The notes beneath the pieces are model-generated. The model searched no databases and was not told the DNA's origin. It saw nothing but the letters and a program-made list of their open reading frames with translations. 64,000 nucleotides of DNA from Elusimicrobiota bacterium (lineage in GTDB: Bacteria > Elusimicrobiota > UBA8919). The position numbers and the translations under genes were made by a program. Every line of letters begins with the position of its first letter. The stretch's first letter is position 1. Below are positions 46,181-54,836 of the stretch, piece after piece. The stretch lies in assembly GCA_028718185.1 (NCBI GenBank), contig JAQUMH010000001.1, positions 839,186 to 903,185 on the forward strand, given 5' to 3'.

Positions 46181-46233
46181 AGAAGAGAAGCTTTTAAAAT
46201 AACCTCAAGTTTTCAATGCAAGATTTCTATTGA
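46181..46233. repeat. Degenerate ~53-bp dispersed repeat, copy 2
   Basis: It shares GAGAAG and TTTTCAATGCAAGATT with 463-515. Confidence 0.4.
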
Positions 46234-46251
46234 ATGTCTGAGAAATCAAAC

Positions 46252-46941
46252 TTACTCCGCAATAACTGCCCCGACTTTCCTTTTATTTGTTAATTTTCCA
46301 ACCGCAGCTAATTGCTTCTTTATTTCATAAATCGAGATAGGATGCCATTCTTTATATTCAAAGACTTTTAACGCTTTTTCATAGCATTCTATTGCTTTGA
46401 TATATTCTTGTTTTTCTTGATAGATGTATCCCAAACTATAATAAAGTCCCGCCCATTTATTATCTAATTGTACTGCTTGGTTCAGAATTCTTATGGCATA
46501 ATCATATCTTTGTTGCTTAAGGTAAGTATTTCCAAGCAACCAATATCCCAAAATACTTTTGGGATGTCTGTCTATCAATTCCTGAGATTCTTTAATGGCT
46601 GAGCTGTAATCCCCTTTATTCACGTAAGCATACGTTAATAATTCTTTAGCTTCTTTATCTTTAGATTTAACCTTTAATATTTTATCGCAGGTTTTAATTA
46701 CATCATCATATTGATTTGTTACTAAATATAAAAAAGCAACATCTTTAAGAACTTGTAATGAATTAGGGTATTTTTCAAGAAGTTTTATATGTATTTTTTT
46801 TACTTCATTATAATTTCTATCTTTCATATAATTTCTCGCTTTGTTAATAAGAATGTATTTTTCGTCGTAAAATAAAAAGAAATAAATCCTTTTTAATAAA
46901 TTATCTATAAATATTAGCAATTTTCTTAGTAATTTAATCAT
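46252..46941 (-). CDS. TPR protein with an N-terminal hydrophobic segment
   Basis: The protein has 229 residues. A hydrophobic or amphipathic segment at about 3-25 is followed by about five tetratricopeptide repeats (AGLYYSLGYIYQEKQEYIKA, IECYEKALKVFEYKEW). It is monocistronic with its own terminator. The ribosome site is weak. Likely a scaffold; no partner gene is adjacent. Confidence 0.78.
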   Translation of the reverse strand: MIKLLRKLLIFIDNLLKRIYFFLFYDEKYILINKARNYMKDRNYNEVKKIHIKLLEKYPNSLQVLKDVAFLYLVTNQYDDVIKTCDKILKVKSKDKEAKELLTYAYVNKGDYSSAIKESQELIDRHPKSILGYWLLGNTYLKQQRYDYAIRILNQAVQLDNKWAGLYYSLGYIYQEKQEYIKAIECYEKALKVFEYKEWHPISIYEIKKQLAAVGKLTNKRKVGAVIAE

Positions 46942-47359
46942 AAAACATATCGTTTCCCATTTATCTTTTCTATCTGCTCGTTAGTTGTGTAATGCACCCT
47001 TGATTTACCATGGCACAATTGAAAACTTCCGTTCAACCCTTGAATAATCATAACAAAATTAAAACTCAAAATTTATTGCAAAAATATATATTGTCTTTTT
47101 AGTCGTTATTAAAAATTTTGATTACTGGTAGAGAATGCCTAAGGTGTGTCCCTCGCTGTGCTTGGGGTTAAAATTTTGAATTTCAGTAGGGAACTTAATT
47201 TATTATCCCGATTTTTTTATAAAGAAATAAGTGATGGGGGTTGCATACTCGTTCGGTGCAGTAGCTCCGAACTCCTATAATAAGGATATATACCTAGTCC
47301 TTATAACAGGACCAGGTATTAAAAATTTTGAATTTCCGTAGGGAATGTAAAATTTTTAA
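46942..47359. other. Non-coding region with a thrice-repeated motif
   Basis: No open frame stands out. Three copies of a 27-30 base motif, TTAAAAATTTTGAATTTC plus GTAGGGAA, occur at 47108-47137, 47168-47194 and 47318-47347. Between them lie GC-richer stretches that can form hairpins (TAAGGA...TCCTTA; GTCCTTATAACAGGAC). It could hold a small RNA or the remains of a tRNA-adjacent insertion. Confidence 0.4.
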
Positions 47360-47430
47360 AGCGGGTGATGGGAATCGAACCCACATATCCAGCTTGGAAG
47401 GCTAGTGTTCTACCACTGAACTACACCCGC
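47360..47430 (-). tRNA. tRNA-Gly (TCC)
   Basis: Minus strand GCGGGTGTAGTTCAGTGG and onward folds as a cloverleaf with acceptor GCGGGTG/CACCCGC, anticodon loop CTTCCAA and T-loop TTCGATT. Discriminator U. CCA is not encoded. It is the last tRNA of the cluster. Confidence 0.95.
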
Positions 47431-47436
47431 ATTGTC

Positions 47437-47456
47437 CGCCACTACTACTTTGGCGG
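47437..47456. repeat. Hairpin related to the 28-bp array
   Basis: CCGCCACTACTACTTTGGCG: stem CGCCA/TGGCG, 9-base loop. It resembles the unit of the 40991-41146 array. Confidence 0.5.
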
Positions 47457-47533
47457 ATTCGCCACTGGAACAGCGGCGAAAACTACACCCGCGTAGAGAC
47501 AGTAATTAGAAATTAGTAATTGGTAATTAGATG

Positions 47534-47609
47534 CGGGGACGACGAGATTTGAACTCGCGATCTCTGCCTTGACAGGGCAGCATGTTAAACCAGGCTACAC
47601 CACGTCCCC
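47534..47609 (-). tRNA. tRNA-Asp (GTC)
   Basis: Minus strand GGGGACGTGGTGTAGCC and onward; anticodon stem-loop CTGCC-CTGTCAA-GGCAG, T-loop TTCAAAT, acceptor closing CGTCCCC with discriminator G. Confidence 0.95.
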
Positions 47610-47685
47610 AAAAAACCTATTAAAAGATTGAAAGATTAAAAAATTAAAATCTTTCCAATTTTTTAATCTTTTAATTTTCGTTAAA

Positions 47686-47757
47686 TGGGCGATGCAGGGT
47701 TTGAACCTGCGACTTCCACCTTGTAAGGGTGGCACTCTCCCGCTGAGTTAATCGCCC
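47686..47757 (-). tRNA. tRNA-Val (TAC)
   Basis: Minus strand GGGCGATTAACTCAGCGGG and onward; anticodon stem-loop CCACC-CTTACAA-GGTGG, T-loop TTCAAAC, acceptor GGGCGAT/ATCGCCC, discriminator A. Confidence 0.95.
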
Positions 47758-47856
47758 ATGTAAAACAGTTCCAAGGTTCTTATGTTCCGATGTTCAACGA
47801 AAAAAATTTAAACTAAAGAACTTAAGAACTCAAGAACTATTGAACTGTATTTTGTA

Positions 47857-47928
47857 TGCCCCCAACCAGAGTTGAACTGGTGCTACCACCTTGAAAGAGT
47901 GGTGACCTAACCGCTAGTCTATGGGGGC
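47857..47928 (-). tRNA. tRNA-Glu (TTC)
   Basis: Minus strand GCCCCCATAGACTAGCGG and onward; anticodon loop CTTTCAA, T-loop TTCAACT, acceptor GCCCCCA/TGGGGGC. It is the first tRNA of the Glu-Val-Asp-Gly cluster. Confidence 0.95.
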
Positions 47929-48087
47929 AGATATAGGAAACCCCGATGTTAAACTGTGCCACAACCTATTAATTTTTAATGTTCAAAAACATTGTAGAGA
48001 TAGATATTTTGTCTACCTACATATGACATGCCAAGGGTCTACGACAACTACAATTGTGACACAACTGTTACATCGAGACGGAAACTA

Positions 48088-48115
48088 ATTATATATAAAA
48101 ACTACTGCTTGTCAA
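48088..48115 (-). promoter_or_regulatory. Promoter of the tRNA cluster
   Basis: Minus strand: -35 TTGACA (48115-48110), 16-bp spacer, -10 TATAAT (48093-48088). It lies immediately after the hppA stop and about 150 bp before tRNA-Glu. Confidence 0.8.
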
Positions 48116-48117
48116 GA

Positions 48118-50355
48118 TTAAGATTCACGTTTAGAATACCAAATGGCGCCAACTACCACTAGCGTAGCTAAAACTACTATAACAGTTAAACCGGGTGTAA
48201 CATGGTTGTATTGAATAATTATTGGTGCGGCAAGCACTGAAACCAAGTTTATAACTTTAATCATAGGATTCAATGCCGGACCGGCTGTGTCTTTTAACGG
48301 GTCACCTACGGTATCTCCAACAACTGCAGCTTTATGGTTTTCCGAACCTTTGCCACCATATAAACCATCTTCAATTAGTTTCTTGGCATTATCCCATGCA
48401 CCACCTGCATTAGCCATAAATACTGCTAAAAGTTGTCCTGAAACAATAACACCGGCTAAAAAACCACCGAGAGCTTCAACTTGTAAAACTAACCCAACTA
48501 TAATTGGTGTTAAAACCGCCATTAAAGCCAACCCGATAAGTTCTTTTTGTGCTGCTGTTGTACATATACCTACTGCCTGTTTATAATCCGGCTGAACTTT
48601 TCCTTCCATTAATCCCGGAATTTTGAACTGCCGGCGGACTTCGTTGACAATAAGCATCGCTGCTCTTGATACAGCGTTAATCAGTATTGATGAAAATAAC
48701 CACGGAACAGCTGCTCCTATTAACATACCTATGAATACTTTAGGCTCTGAAACTCTGATACCTATTGTCAATAACTGTTTTAAAATATCCACACCCATTT
48801 GGCCTTGTACTTTTGAAACATCTGTAAGATACGCGCCAAACAATGATACTGCTGCAATAACTGCAGAACCGATTGCAACACCTTTTGTTATCGCTTTTGT
48901 AGTATTGCCGACGGCATCCAAATCAGCCATTATTGCTCTTGCATTTTTATCCAATCCTGCCATTTCGCCGATGCCATTAGCATTATCTGCAATAGGTCCA
49001 AAAGAATCCATTGCAACATTATTACCGGTTAAAGTCAACATCCCGATACCGGTCATTGCCACACCATAAAGCACATATGAAACAGGTTGCCCCCAGTAAA
49101 TCAGGACTGATGATAAAATAGTCGCCGCGATGACCAGGATGGACCAGACAGTTGATTCAAACCCTACCGATAAACCTGTAAGTATAAGTGTAGCCGAACC
49201 GGTTGTAGATGATTTTGCAATATCCTGAACCGGTTTATGAGTTGTGTGAGTAAAATGTTTTGTCAGTTCGTCTATGACAATGGCTAATATAATACCGGCA
49301 CCTACTGAAAAGAAAGCACGCCATTCATGCATGTAGTAATGAGCTATAATTGCAAACGCAACCAAACAAAGAGCAGCTGATGTATAAAACCCTTTGTTAA
49401 TAGCGGCAAGCGCATTGTTTTTTTGCTGTCCCTCTTTACCTTTTACCAAATATGTCCCGACTATTGAAGAAAGGACTCCGATACCGCGAACCAACAACGG
49501 GAAAATAATCCACTTGATTTCTCCGGTAATCGCTACAAGAGATAATCCTAATATTAATCCCGATACGATAGTTACTTCATAACTTTCAAAAATATCAGCT
49601 GCCATACCCGCGCAGTCACCAACATTGTCGCCTACCAAATCGGCAATTACTGCCGCATTACGCGGGTCGTCTTCGGGTATACCGGCTTCAACTTTACCTA
49701 CTAAATCAGCACCAACATCCGCTGCTTTTGTATATATACCACCGCCGACTCGCATAAATAATGCAAGTAATGTACCGCCGAATCCGAAACCCAAAAGAGC
49801 ATCAGGAGCCGCTTTTTTGAAATACATAAATATAATAGTTCCGCCTAACAAACCCAGTCCATCGGTAAGCATTCCGGTAATCGTACCTGACCTGTAAGCG
49901 ATTTTTAATGCTTTATCAAAACTTGTACGGGCTGCAGCTGCTACACGAACATTTCCCTGGACAGCCATTCTCATACCGAACTGACCAACCATTAGTGAGA
50001 ACATAGCGCCCATTATAAATGCAATTGCTCTTCCAAACCCTATTATTACTTTTACTTGTTCCGGTGTATTACCGGCAAACCTCTCAAGCGCCTCGGGTGA
50101 CGGCGGAACAATATAAACGCTCAAAAACAAAGCGACAGTTAAAACAATTATCAGAGGAATTATGGTTTTAAGCTGCTGACTTAAATATGCATCTGCACCT
50201 GTCCTTATGGCATTCCAAACTTCTTGCATCTTGTCTGTACCTTTATCATAAGCCATAATCTGTTGTCTTAAATAGAGTGCATAAATAAGCCCCAATACGG
50301 CAATACCCAAAACCACCCACAAAGAACCCATTTCAAACAACGTCCACGGAATCAT
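48118..50355 (-). CDS. hppA: Membrane-bound proton-translocating pyrophosphatase, K+-independent type
   Basis: The protein has 745 residues from ATG after GGGAGG; the longer frame upstream is hairpin-repeat DNA. It has about sixteen transmembrane helices. The pyrophosphate site reads KAADVGADLVGKVEAGIPED followed by DPRNAAVIADLVGDNVGD. GNTTKAITKG has Lys where K+-dependent enzymes have Ala, which marks the K+-independent, H+-pumping class. It couples pyrophosphate hydrolysis to ion export and could recycle the energy of biosynthetic pyrophosphate. It has its own promoter. Confidence 0.96.
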   Translation of the reverse strand: MIPWTLFEMGSLWVVLGIAVLGLIYALYLRQQIMAYDKGTDKMQEVWNAIRTGADAYLSQQLKTIIPLIIVLTVALFLSVYIVPPSPEALERFAGNTPEQVKVIIGFGRAIAFIMGAMFSLMVGQFGMRMAVQGNVRVAAAARTSFDKALKIAYRSGTITGMLTDGLGLLGGTIIFMYFKKAAPDALLGFGFGGTLLALFMRVGGGIYTKAADVGADLVGKVEAGIPEDDPRNAAVIADLVGDNVGDCAGMAADIFESYEVTIVSGLILGLSLVAITGEIKWIIFPLLVRGIGVLSSIVGTYLVKGKEGQQKNNALAAINKGFYTSAALCLVAFAIIAHYYMHEWRAFFSVGAGIILAIVIDELTKHFTHTTHKPVQDIAKSSTTGSATLILTGLSVGFESTVWSILVIAATILSSVLIYWGQPVSYVLYGVAMTGIGMLTLTGNNVAMDSFGPIADNANGIGEMAGLDKNARAIMADLDAVGNTTKAITKGVAIGSAVIAAVSLFGAYLTDVSKVQGQMGVDILKQLLTIGIRVSEPKVFIGMLIGAAVPWLFSSILINAVSRAAMLIVNEVRRQFKIPGLMEGKVQPDYKQAVGICTTAAQKELIGLALMAVLTPIIVGLVLQVEALGGFLAGVIVSGQLLAVFMANAGGAWDNAKKLIEDGLYGGKGSENHKAAVVGDTVGDPLKDTAGPALNPMIKVINLVSVLAAPIIIQYNHVTPGLTVIVVLATLVVVGAIWYSKRES

Positions 50356-50388
50356 GAAAAATCCTCCCTTTATTGTTTTGCAAGTTAG

Positions 50389-50412
50389 GCACGCCAAGGG
50401 CGTGCAACTACA
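50389..50412. repeat. Family A hairpin repeat
   Basis: GCACGCCAAGGGCGTGC followed by AACTACA, between the hppA promoter and start. Confidence 0.75.
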
Positions 50413-50455
50413 TCAACTTTCCAAACCTACCCGGTGACAAATTCTTAAACAGTAA

Positions 50456-50483
50456 ATTATATATATTTTTATTTATAAGTCAA
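50456..50483 (-). promoter_or_regulatory. hppA promoter
   Basis: Minus strand: -35 TTGACT (50483-50478), 16-bp spacer, -10 TATAAT (50461-50456). The leader of about 95 bases contains the family A hairpin. Confidence 0.7.
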
Positions 50484-50524
50484 ATTTTTTTAGGATTTGA
50501 TTTGGAAAAATATCTTTTTCAAAT

Positions 50525-50746
50525 TTATACTGCTTCAACTGATTTTACTTCAGGAACTTCTTTCTTTAGTGCTTTTTCAATACCATTTTTCAATGTCATT
50601 GAAGCCATAGGACACCCGGCACAGGCAAGAAGAAGCTTTACCTTTACAACACCGTCTTTTGTAACATCAACCAGTTGAACATCTCCGCCATCATTCTGCA
50701 GGAACGGCCTGATTTTTGCCAACGCTTTCTCTACTTTTTCTCTCAT
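50525..50746 (-). CDS. NifU C-terminal domain (Nfu-type Fe-S carrier) protein
   Basis: The protein has 73 residues from ATG shortly after GGGGG. It is a single NifU-like domain: RPFLQNDGGDVQLVDV and the cluster-binding CAGC (CxxC) in LLLACAGCPMAS. It would bind and hand on iron-sulphur clusters, for example to the radical SAM KamA. It is monocistronic. Confidence 0.93.
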   Translation of the reverse strand: MREKVEKALAKIRPFLQNDGGDVQLVDVTKDGVVKVKLLLACAGCPMASMTLKNGIEKALKKEVPEVKSVEAV

Positions 50747-50784
50747 ACATTCCCCCAAATCTTTCTTGTTAAGATAATACTATA

Positions 50785-50812
50785 ATTGTAGTTAAATAAT
50801 GATTTTTGTCAA
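50785..50812 (-). promoter_or_regulatory. Promoter of the NifU-domain gene
   Basis: Minus strand: -35 TTGACA (50812-50807), 16-bp spacer, -10 TACAAT (50790-50785). Confidence 0.6.
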
Positions 50813-50823
50813 GTGAGTGCGAT

Positions 50824-53013
50824 TCAATTGTCAGGACTTAGAACAAAAATATCTTCAAGAATCATTTTACTTTCACCGTATTGGATTTGCGAGACTCTGG
50901 CAGAAGAAATAAGGTTATATTTAGAAAAATACTGGTTCTTTAAATCAAGATACTCCTTTTGCATTCCTTTGTCCTTGTATGCGACAGCAAGATTCCCGAT
51001 ATAATCAACAAAATTGGGATTTAATTCCGATGCCTTTTTAAAATTAATAATTGCCCTGCTAAAATCACTTTTCATCCAGTAGATAAACCCTAAATTATTC
51101 CAGGATTTTGCATCTTGTGGATTTTTTTCAATCGCTTTTTTATAATAATTTTCATCAATAGAAATAGGAACAGCATATGAATTCAATATTTTTGCTATTT
51201 TGTATTTTCTATCATATTCCTGTGCTAACTTTATGTGGCTGATTTGTTGATTTATCTCACTTAAATACTTATATGCATAATAATTGTTGGAATCCCCCTT
51301 TATAACTCTACCAAATTCTGAAATTGCAGAAACACTATCTCCTCTCTCCCAATAAATAAGACCTAACTTCAACTTCGCAGGAGTGTATTCAGGGTTTATT
51401 TCAAGACATTTTTTTAGATATCTTTCGCCATTTGAAACAAACCCCATAAGATAATTTAAATAATAATCTTGCGGATTTTTGTCAAGCAACTTTTTATAAT
51501 CACTTAATTTTATATCATACAATAACCAGGAGTATCCAATATTACCGACAGGTTTAAATTGTTTTAACCATTTATGCGGTTCTTCAATACAAAATACGTC
51601 CTGTAAATTATTAACATTTATCAAAAATCTGCCGACAACCGGGTCTGTAGGATTTAATTTGATATCCGGATTTATTTTAAGATTTTTTATTACTAAAAAC
51701 CTGTCTTGCCCCCAGTCAATATTTGAATCTGCAAGATATTTATAGCCATTTTTGGGTCCCCCTATGAACTGGTTAAAATACGCAAGATAATGCGGGTGTA
51801 TTAAAACACTTTCTATAGCAAACCATACTAACAGAAACCAAATTATTACGGTAAAAACCTTCTTACGTATATTAACCAAATCGCTAATATAAACAAATAA
51901 AAACGGAAAAACCGGCAAAAGATATCGTAAACCAGGATTGCTATTAGTAAATAAAACAAACGGTAAAGTTAAACAAACTATAGGTATCAACAAATTAGAT
52001 TGCTTCCCACCACTGAACCGTTGGCGGGCAGGCGCCATTTCATTCCTCGCAATGACTGCAGATCGAAGCACAGCAAAAAATATTAATAATAAAAAAGGTA
52101 TCGGCACTTTAATTAAAAATGCGATTATGAAATAATACCACCAGCCTTTAATGCTTCGCTTGCCAAGTAAAAATGTGGGATGTCCTACCTCGGTAGTATG
52201 TTTCTGGATATCAAAACCATAGATAAACGGTTCCGGGATCGGAAGCGGGATTTTTGATAAAACTTTTAATCCTGATAAATCTGAAAAAAATTTGCTTTCA
52301 AACGAAAAATCTTTCAACGGTTTGAAACTACCCGTAAACTTATAACCGGCATTCAGAATAAATAAACCAACAACAATAACAATGATGAATTGTTTAAAAT
52401 AATTCTTTAAACTAACTTCTTTTAAAAATAATTTTCTCAAACCAAGCAGTAGATAAATAGGAACCAAAAACACACCGGTATATTTTGATAAAAGCGCTAA
52501 ACCGAAAATCAGACCTGCCAAAATTGATTTTTTAACACTTTTAATTTTTTCAAGCGAGTTTTGATATGTATAAAATCCTAAAAATATGAAAAATGCAACT
52601 AACATATCCGGAACTATCAGGCAGGAAAAAGCAATTATATTAGGACACCAGGTAAAAAGAAAAAGTGCTACAAGTCCTGACAGTTCCCCGAATTTTTCCT
52701 TTGAATATTTAAATATAAAAAAACCAAAAATAACAGGGAAAACCGCCATAATCAGCCGCGCATTAAAAATCTTGTCATCCAGATTCTTAAAACTTTTACC
52801 TTTTAATAAAAAACCGTGTATATAATAGGAAAGCGGGGAATGGAAAACAGAGGCTTCAACTACCCAGCCGGAACCGGAAGTTAAATACTCGCCGGCTCTG
52901 AGACATTTTATTTCATCATATGTCTCACTTTTAACTTTTATAGTTGAAACAATCCTGAAATAAAAAACTGAAAGAAGAATTGCGACTGCGAAATATGTAA
53001 GTTTTCTATACAT
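50824..53013 (-). CDS. GT39/PMT-like membrane glycosyltransferase with TPR tail and repeat-derived insertion
   Basis: The protein has 729 residues. About ten TM helices fill residues 1-405, with the acidic TYDE motif after TM1 expected for the donor/acceptor site of PMT-type enzymes. From about 510 there are several TPR repeats ([40 protein letters not shown]). It probably moves a sugar from a lipid carrier to a protein or glycan on the outer side. Residues about 318-338 are encoded by intergenic-type repeat DNA (52000-52062). It overlaps gatA by 8 bp. Confidence 0.82.
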   Translation of the reverse strand: MYRKLTYFAVAILLSVFYFRIVSTIKVKSETYDEIKCLRAGEYLTSGSGWVVEASVFHSPLSYYIHGFLLKGKSFKNLDDKIFNARLIMAVFPVIFGFFIFKYSKEKFGELSGLVALFLFTWCPNIIAFSCLIVPDMLVAFFIFLGFYTYQNSLEKIKSVKKSILAGLIFGLALLSKYTGVFLVPIYLLLGLRKLFLKEVSLKNYFKQFIIVIVVGLFILNAGYKFTGSFKPLKDFSFESKFFSDLSGLKVLSKIPLPIPEPFIYGFDIQKHTTEVGHPTFLLGKRSIKGWWYYFIIAFLIKVPIPFLLLIFFAVLRSAVIARNEMAPARQRFSGGKQSNLLIPIVCLTLPFVLFTNSNPGLRYLLPVFPFLFVYISDLVNIRKKVFTVIIWFLLVWFAIESVLIHPHYLAYFNQFIGGPKNGYKYLADSNIDWGQDRFLVIKNLKINPDIKLNPTDPVVGRFLINVNNLQDVFCIEEPHKWLKQFKPVGNIGYSWLLYDIKLSDYKKLLDKNPQDYYLNYLMGFVSNGERYLKKCLEINPEYTPAKLKLGLIYWERGDSVSAISEFGRVIKGDSNNYYAYKYLSEINQQISHIKLAQEYDRKYKIAKILNSYAVPISIDENYYKKAIEKNPQDAKSWNNLGFIYWMKSDFSRAIINFKKASELNPNFVDYIGNLAVAYKDKGMQKEYLDLKNQYFSKYNLISSARVSQIQYGESKMILEDIFVLSPDN
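52000..52062. repeat. Repeat DNA inserted in the GT39 gene
   Basis: It contains TTGGCGGGCAGGCGCCA, as in the 28-bp array, and ATTCCTCGCAATGAC, as in the GTCATTGCGA repeats. In frame, between two TM helices. Confidence 0.7.
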
Positions 53014-54451
53014 TCGGGGTTTTTAGATGATAACCGGTCTGTTTTTGAAAATTATAGCCAACTTTTAAAATAGTTTTTTCATCAAACGGTTTCCCCAAAA
53101 GTTGAAGCCCTATCGGCATATTATTAGATGAAAAACCGCAGGGAATGCTTATCCCGCAAATCCCGGCAAGATTACAGGAAATTGTAAAAATATCAGAAAG
53201 ATACATTTGAAGCGGGTCAGCTACTTTTTCACCGATTTTAAATGCTACTGACGGCGATGTAGGAGTTAAAATAACATCAACATCTTTAAAAACTTCATCG
53301 AAATCATTTTTTATTAGAGTACGAACTTTTTGAGCTTTTAAGTAATATGCATCATAATAACCGGAGGATAGCGTGTATGTTCCAAGCATTATTCTTCTCT
53401 TTACTTCGTTTCCAAAACCTGCGGACCGCGTTTTTTCGTACATTTCAATCAGCGTTTCTGATTCAGCACGCCTGCCATACCTTACACCGTCATATCTAGC
53501 TAAATTCGCAGATGCTTCAGACGGTGCAATAATATAATAAACACTGACGGCATATTTTGTATGGGGAAGAGAAACATCTTTTATTTGTGCTCCTAATTTT
53601 TCAAAAACTTTTATCGAATCTTTGACAGAATTTTCAACTTCCTTATCAACACCTTCTATAAAATATTCTTTGGGAATCCCTATTTTTATGCCTTTGATAT
53701 CCTTTTTAATTTCGGTCAAATAATCATCCACAGGTAAATCCACAGATGTGGAATCTTTTTTATCATAACCGGAAATAGCCCTTAAAATTAAAGCACTATC
53801 TTCAACATTCCTGGCAAAAGGACCTATCTGGTCGAGTGAAGAAGCAAATGCGACTAACCCATATCTTGAAACCCTGCCATATGTCGGTTTTATACCGGCA
53901 ACACCACATAAAGAAGCCGGTTGTCTTATTGAACCCCCGGTATCTGAACCAAGCGAAACGGGCGACATACGAGATGCAACCGAACAGGCACTTCCGCCCG
54001 AAGAACCGCCTGGTATCCTTTCCAGATCCCATGGGTTTTTTGTTGTAAAAAACGCAGAGTTTTCGGTTGACGAACCCATAGCGAATTCATCCATATTTGT
54101 TTTACCTATAATTACAGCACCTTCGCTTTTTAATTTTTCTATAACTGTTGCACTATACGGAGCAATATAGTTTTCAAGTATTTTTGACGAACAAGTTGTC
54201 TTTTCGCCTTTAATACAAATATTATCTTTAATTGCGATAGGAAGCCCGGCGAGCAGACCAGAAGAACCGTTTTTGTCAATATCCTCAGCCCGTTTCAATG
54301 CCTTTTCAGTAAAAACTGCATTGAAAGCAGAAACCTTTTTGTCCAATTTTTCAATCTGCTGCAAATATCCTTTCACAACCTCTCTTGCAGAGATTTCCCG
54401 TTTTTTTATTTTTTCAACAATTTCACAAGCAGTAAGATTTTTCAATTCCAT
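53006..54451 (-). CDS. gatA: Aspartyl/glutamyl-tRNA amidotransferase subunit A
   Basis: The protein has 481 residues of the amidase signature family. The Ser-cisSer-Lys triad is intact: Lys75 (PIAIKDN), Ser150 (GGSSGGSA) and Ser174 ([10 protein letters not shown]). It releases ammonia from glutamine so GatB can amidate Glu-tRNA(Gln) or Asp-tRNA(Asn). AAGG precedes the ATG. gatC lies upstream across 86 bp; gatB is not in the window. Confidence 0.95.
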   Translation of the reverse strand: MELKNLTACEIVEKIKKREISAREVVKGYLQQIEKLDKKVSAFNAVFTEKALKRAEDIDKNGSSGLLAGLPIAIKDNICIKGEKTTCSSKILENYIAPYSATVIEKLKSEGAVIIGKTNMDEFAMGSSTENSAFFTTKNPWDLERIPGGSSGGSACSVASRMSPVSLGSDTGGSIRQPASLCGVAGIKPTYGRVSRYGLVAFASSLDQIGPFARNVEDSALILRAISGYDKKDSTSVDLPVDDYLTEIKKDIKGIKIGIPKEYFIEGVDKEVENSVKDSIKVFEKLGAQIKDVSLPHTKYAVSVYYIIAPSEASANLARYDGVRYGRRAESETLIEMYEKTRSAGFGNEVKRRIMLGTYTLSSGYYDAYYLKAQKVRTLIKNDFDEVFKDVDVILTPTSPSVAFKIGEKVADPLQMYLSDIFTISCNLAGICGISIPCGFSSNNMPIGLQLLGKPFDEKTILKVGYNFQKQTGYHLKTPNV

Positions 54452-54537
54452 ACTATACCTTGATAGTTATAGGGTTATAGAGTTTTAGGGTTTTAGTGTT
54501 TAACCCTATAACTCTACGAACTCTACAAACTCTATAA
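54452..54537. repeat. Inverted-repeat spacer between gatC and gatA
   Basis: TTATAGGGTTATAGAGTTTTAGGG faces AACCCTATAACTCTACGAACTCTA. It can form a long imperfect hairpin in the mRNA between the two subunit genes. Confidence 0.5.
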
Positions 54538-54822
54538 CTAAATAACTTTTTTTACTTTAAAAAACCTATCTTCCCGCTCAGGAGCATTATTAATTATATC
54601 ATCTGCTTCTTCAGATTTTTTAGCTTCGTCTTCCCGGAAAACATTCTTCATCTCGATTGCATGCGATGTCGGCAGGACATTAGAAGTATCCAGTTTATTC
54701 AACTCATCCATATATTCCAAAATGGCATTTAGTTGTTTGGTATATTGCATTTTTTCTTCTTCTGTCAAAAGAAGCCGCGCAAGTTTCGCAACATATTCAA
54801 CATCTTTTATTGTAATTTTCAT
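54538..54822 (-). CDS. gatC: Aspartyl/glutamyl-tRNA amidotransferase subunit C
   Basis: The protein has 94 residues and the normal GatC pattern: VEYVAKLARLLLTEEEK at the start, YMDELNKLDTSNVLPTSHA in the middle, FRED and a C-terminal APEREDRFFKVKKVI. It holds GatA and GatB together. It lies 14 bp downstream of the transporter/spermidine-synthase-like gene. Confidence 0.94.
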   Translation of the reverse strand: MKITIKDVEYVAKLARLLLTEEEKMQYTKQLNAILEYMDELNKLDTSNVLPTSHAIEMKNVFREDEAKKSEEADDIINNAPEREDRFFKVKKVI

Positions 54823-54836
54823 TTATTTACCACTAT

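Larger units (their letters stand above)
45883..46251. other. Regulatory region of the HTH-kamA operon and 3' end of the TPR gene
   Basis: No gene is seen. It holds the promoter at 45950-45978, two 16-bp repeats, the terminator at 46111-46135 and a dispersed repeat at 46181-46233. Confidence 0.7.
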
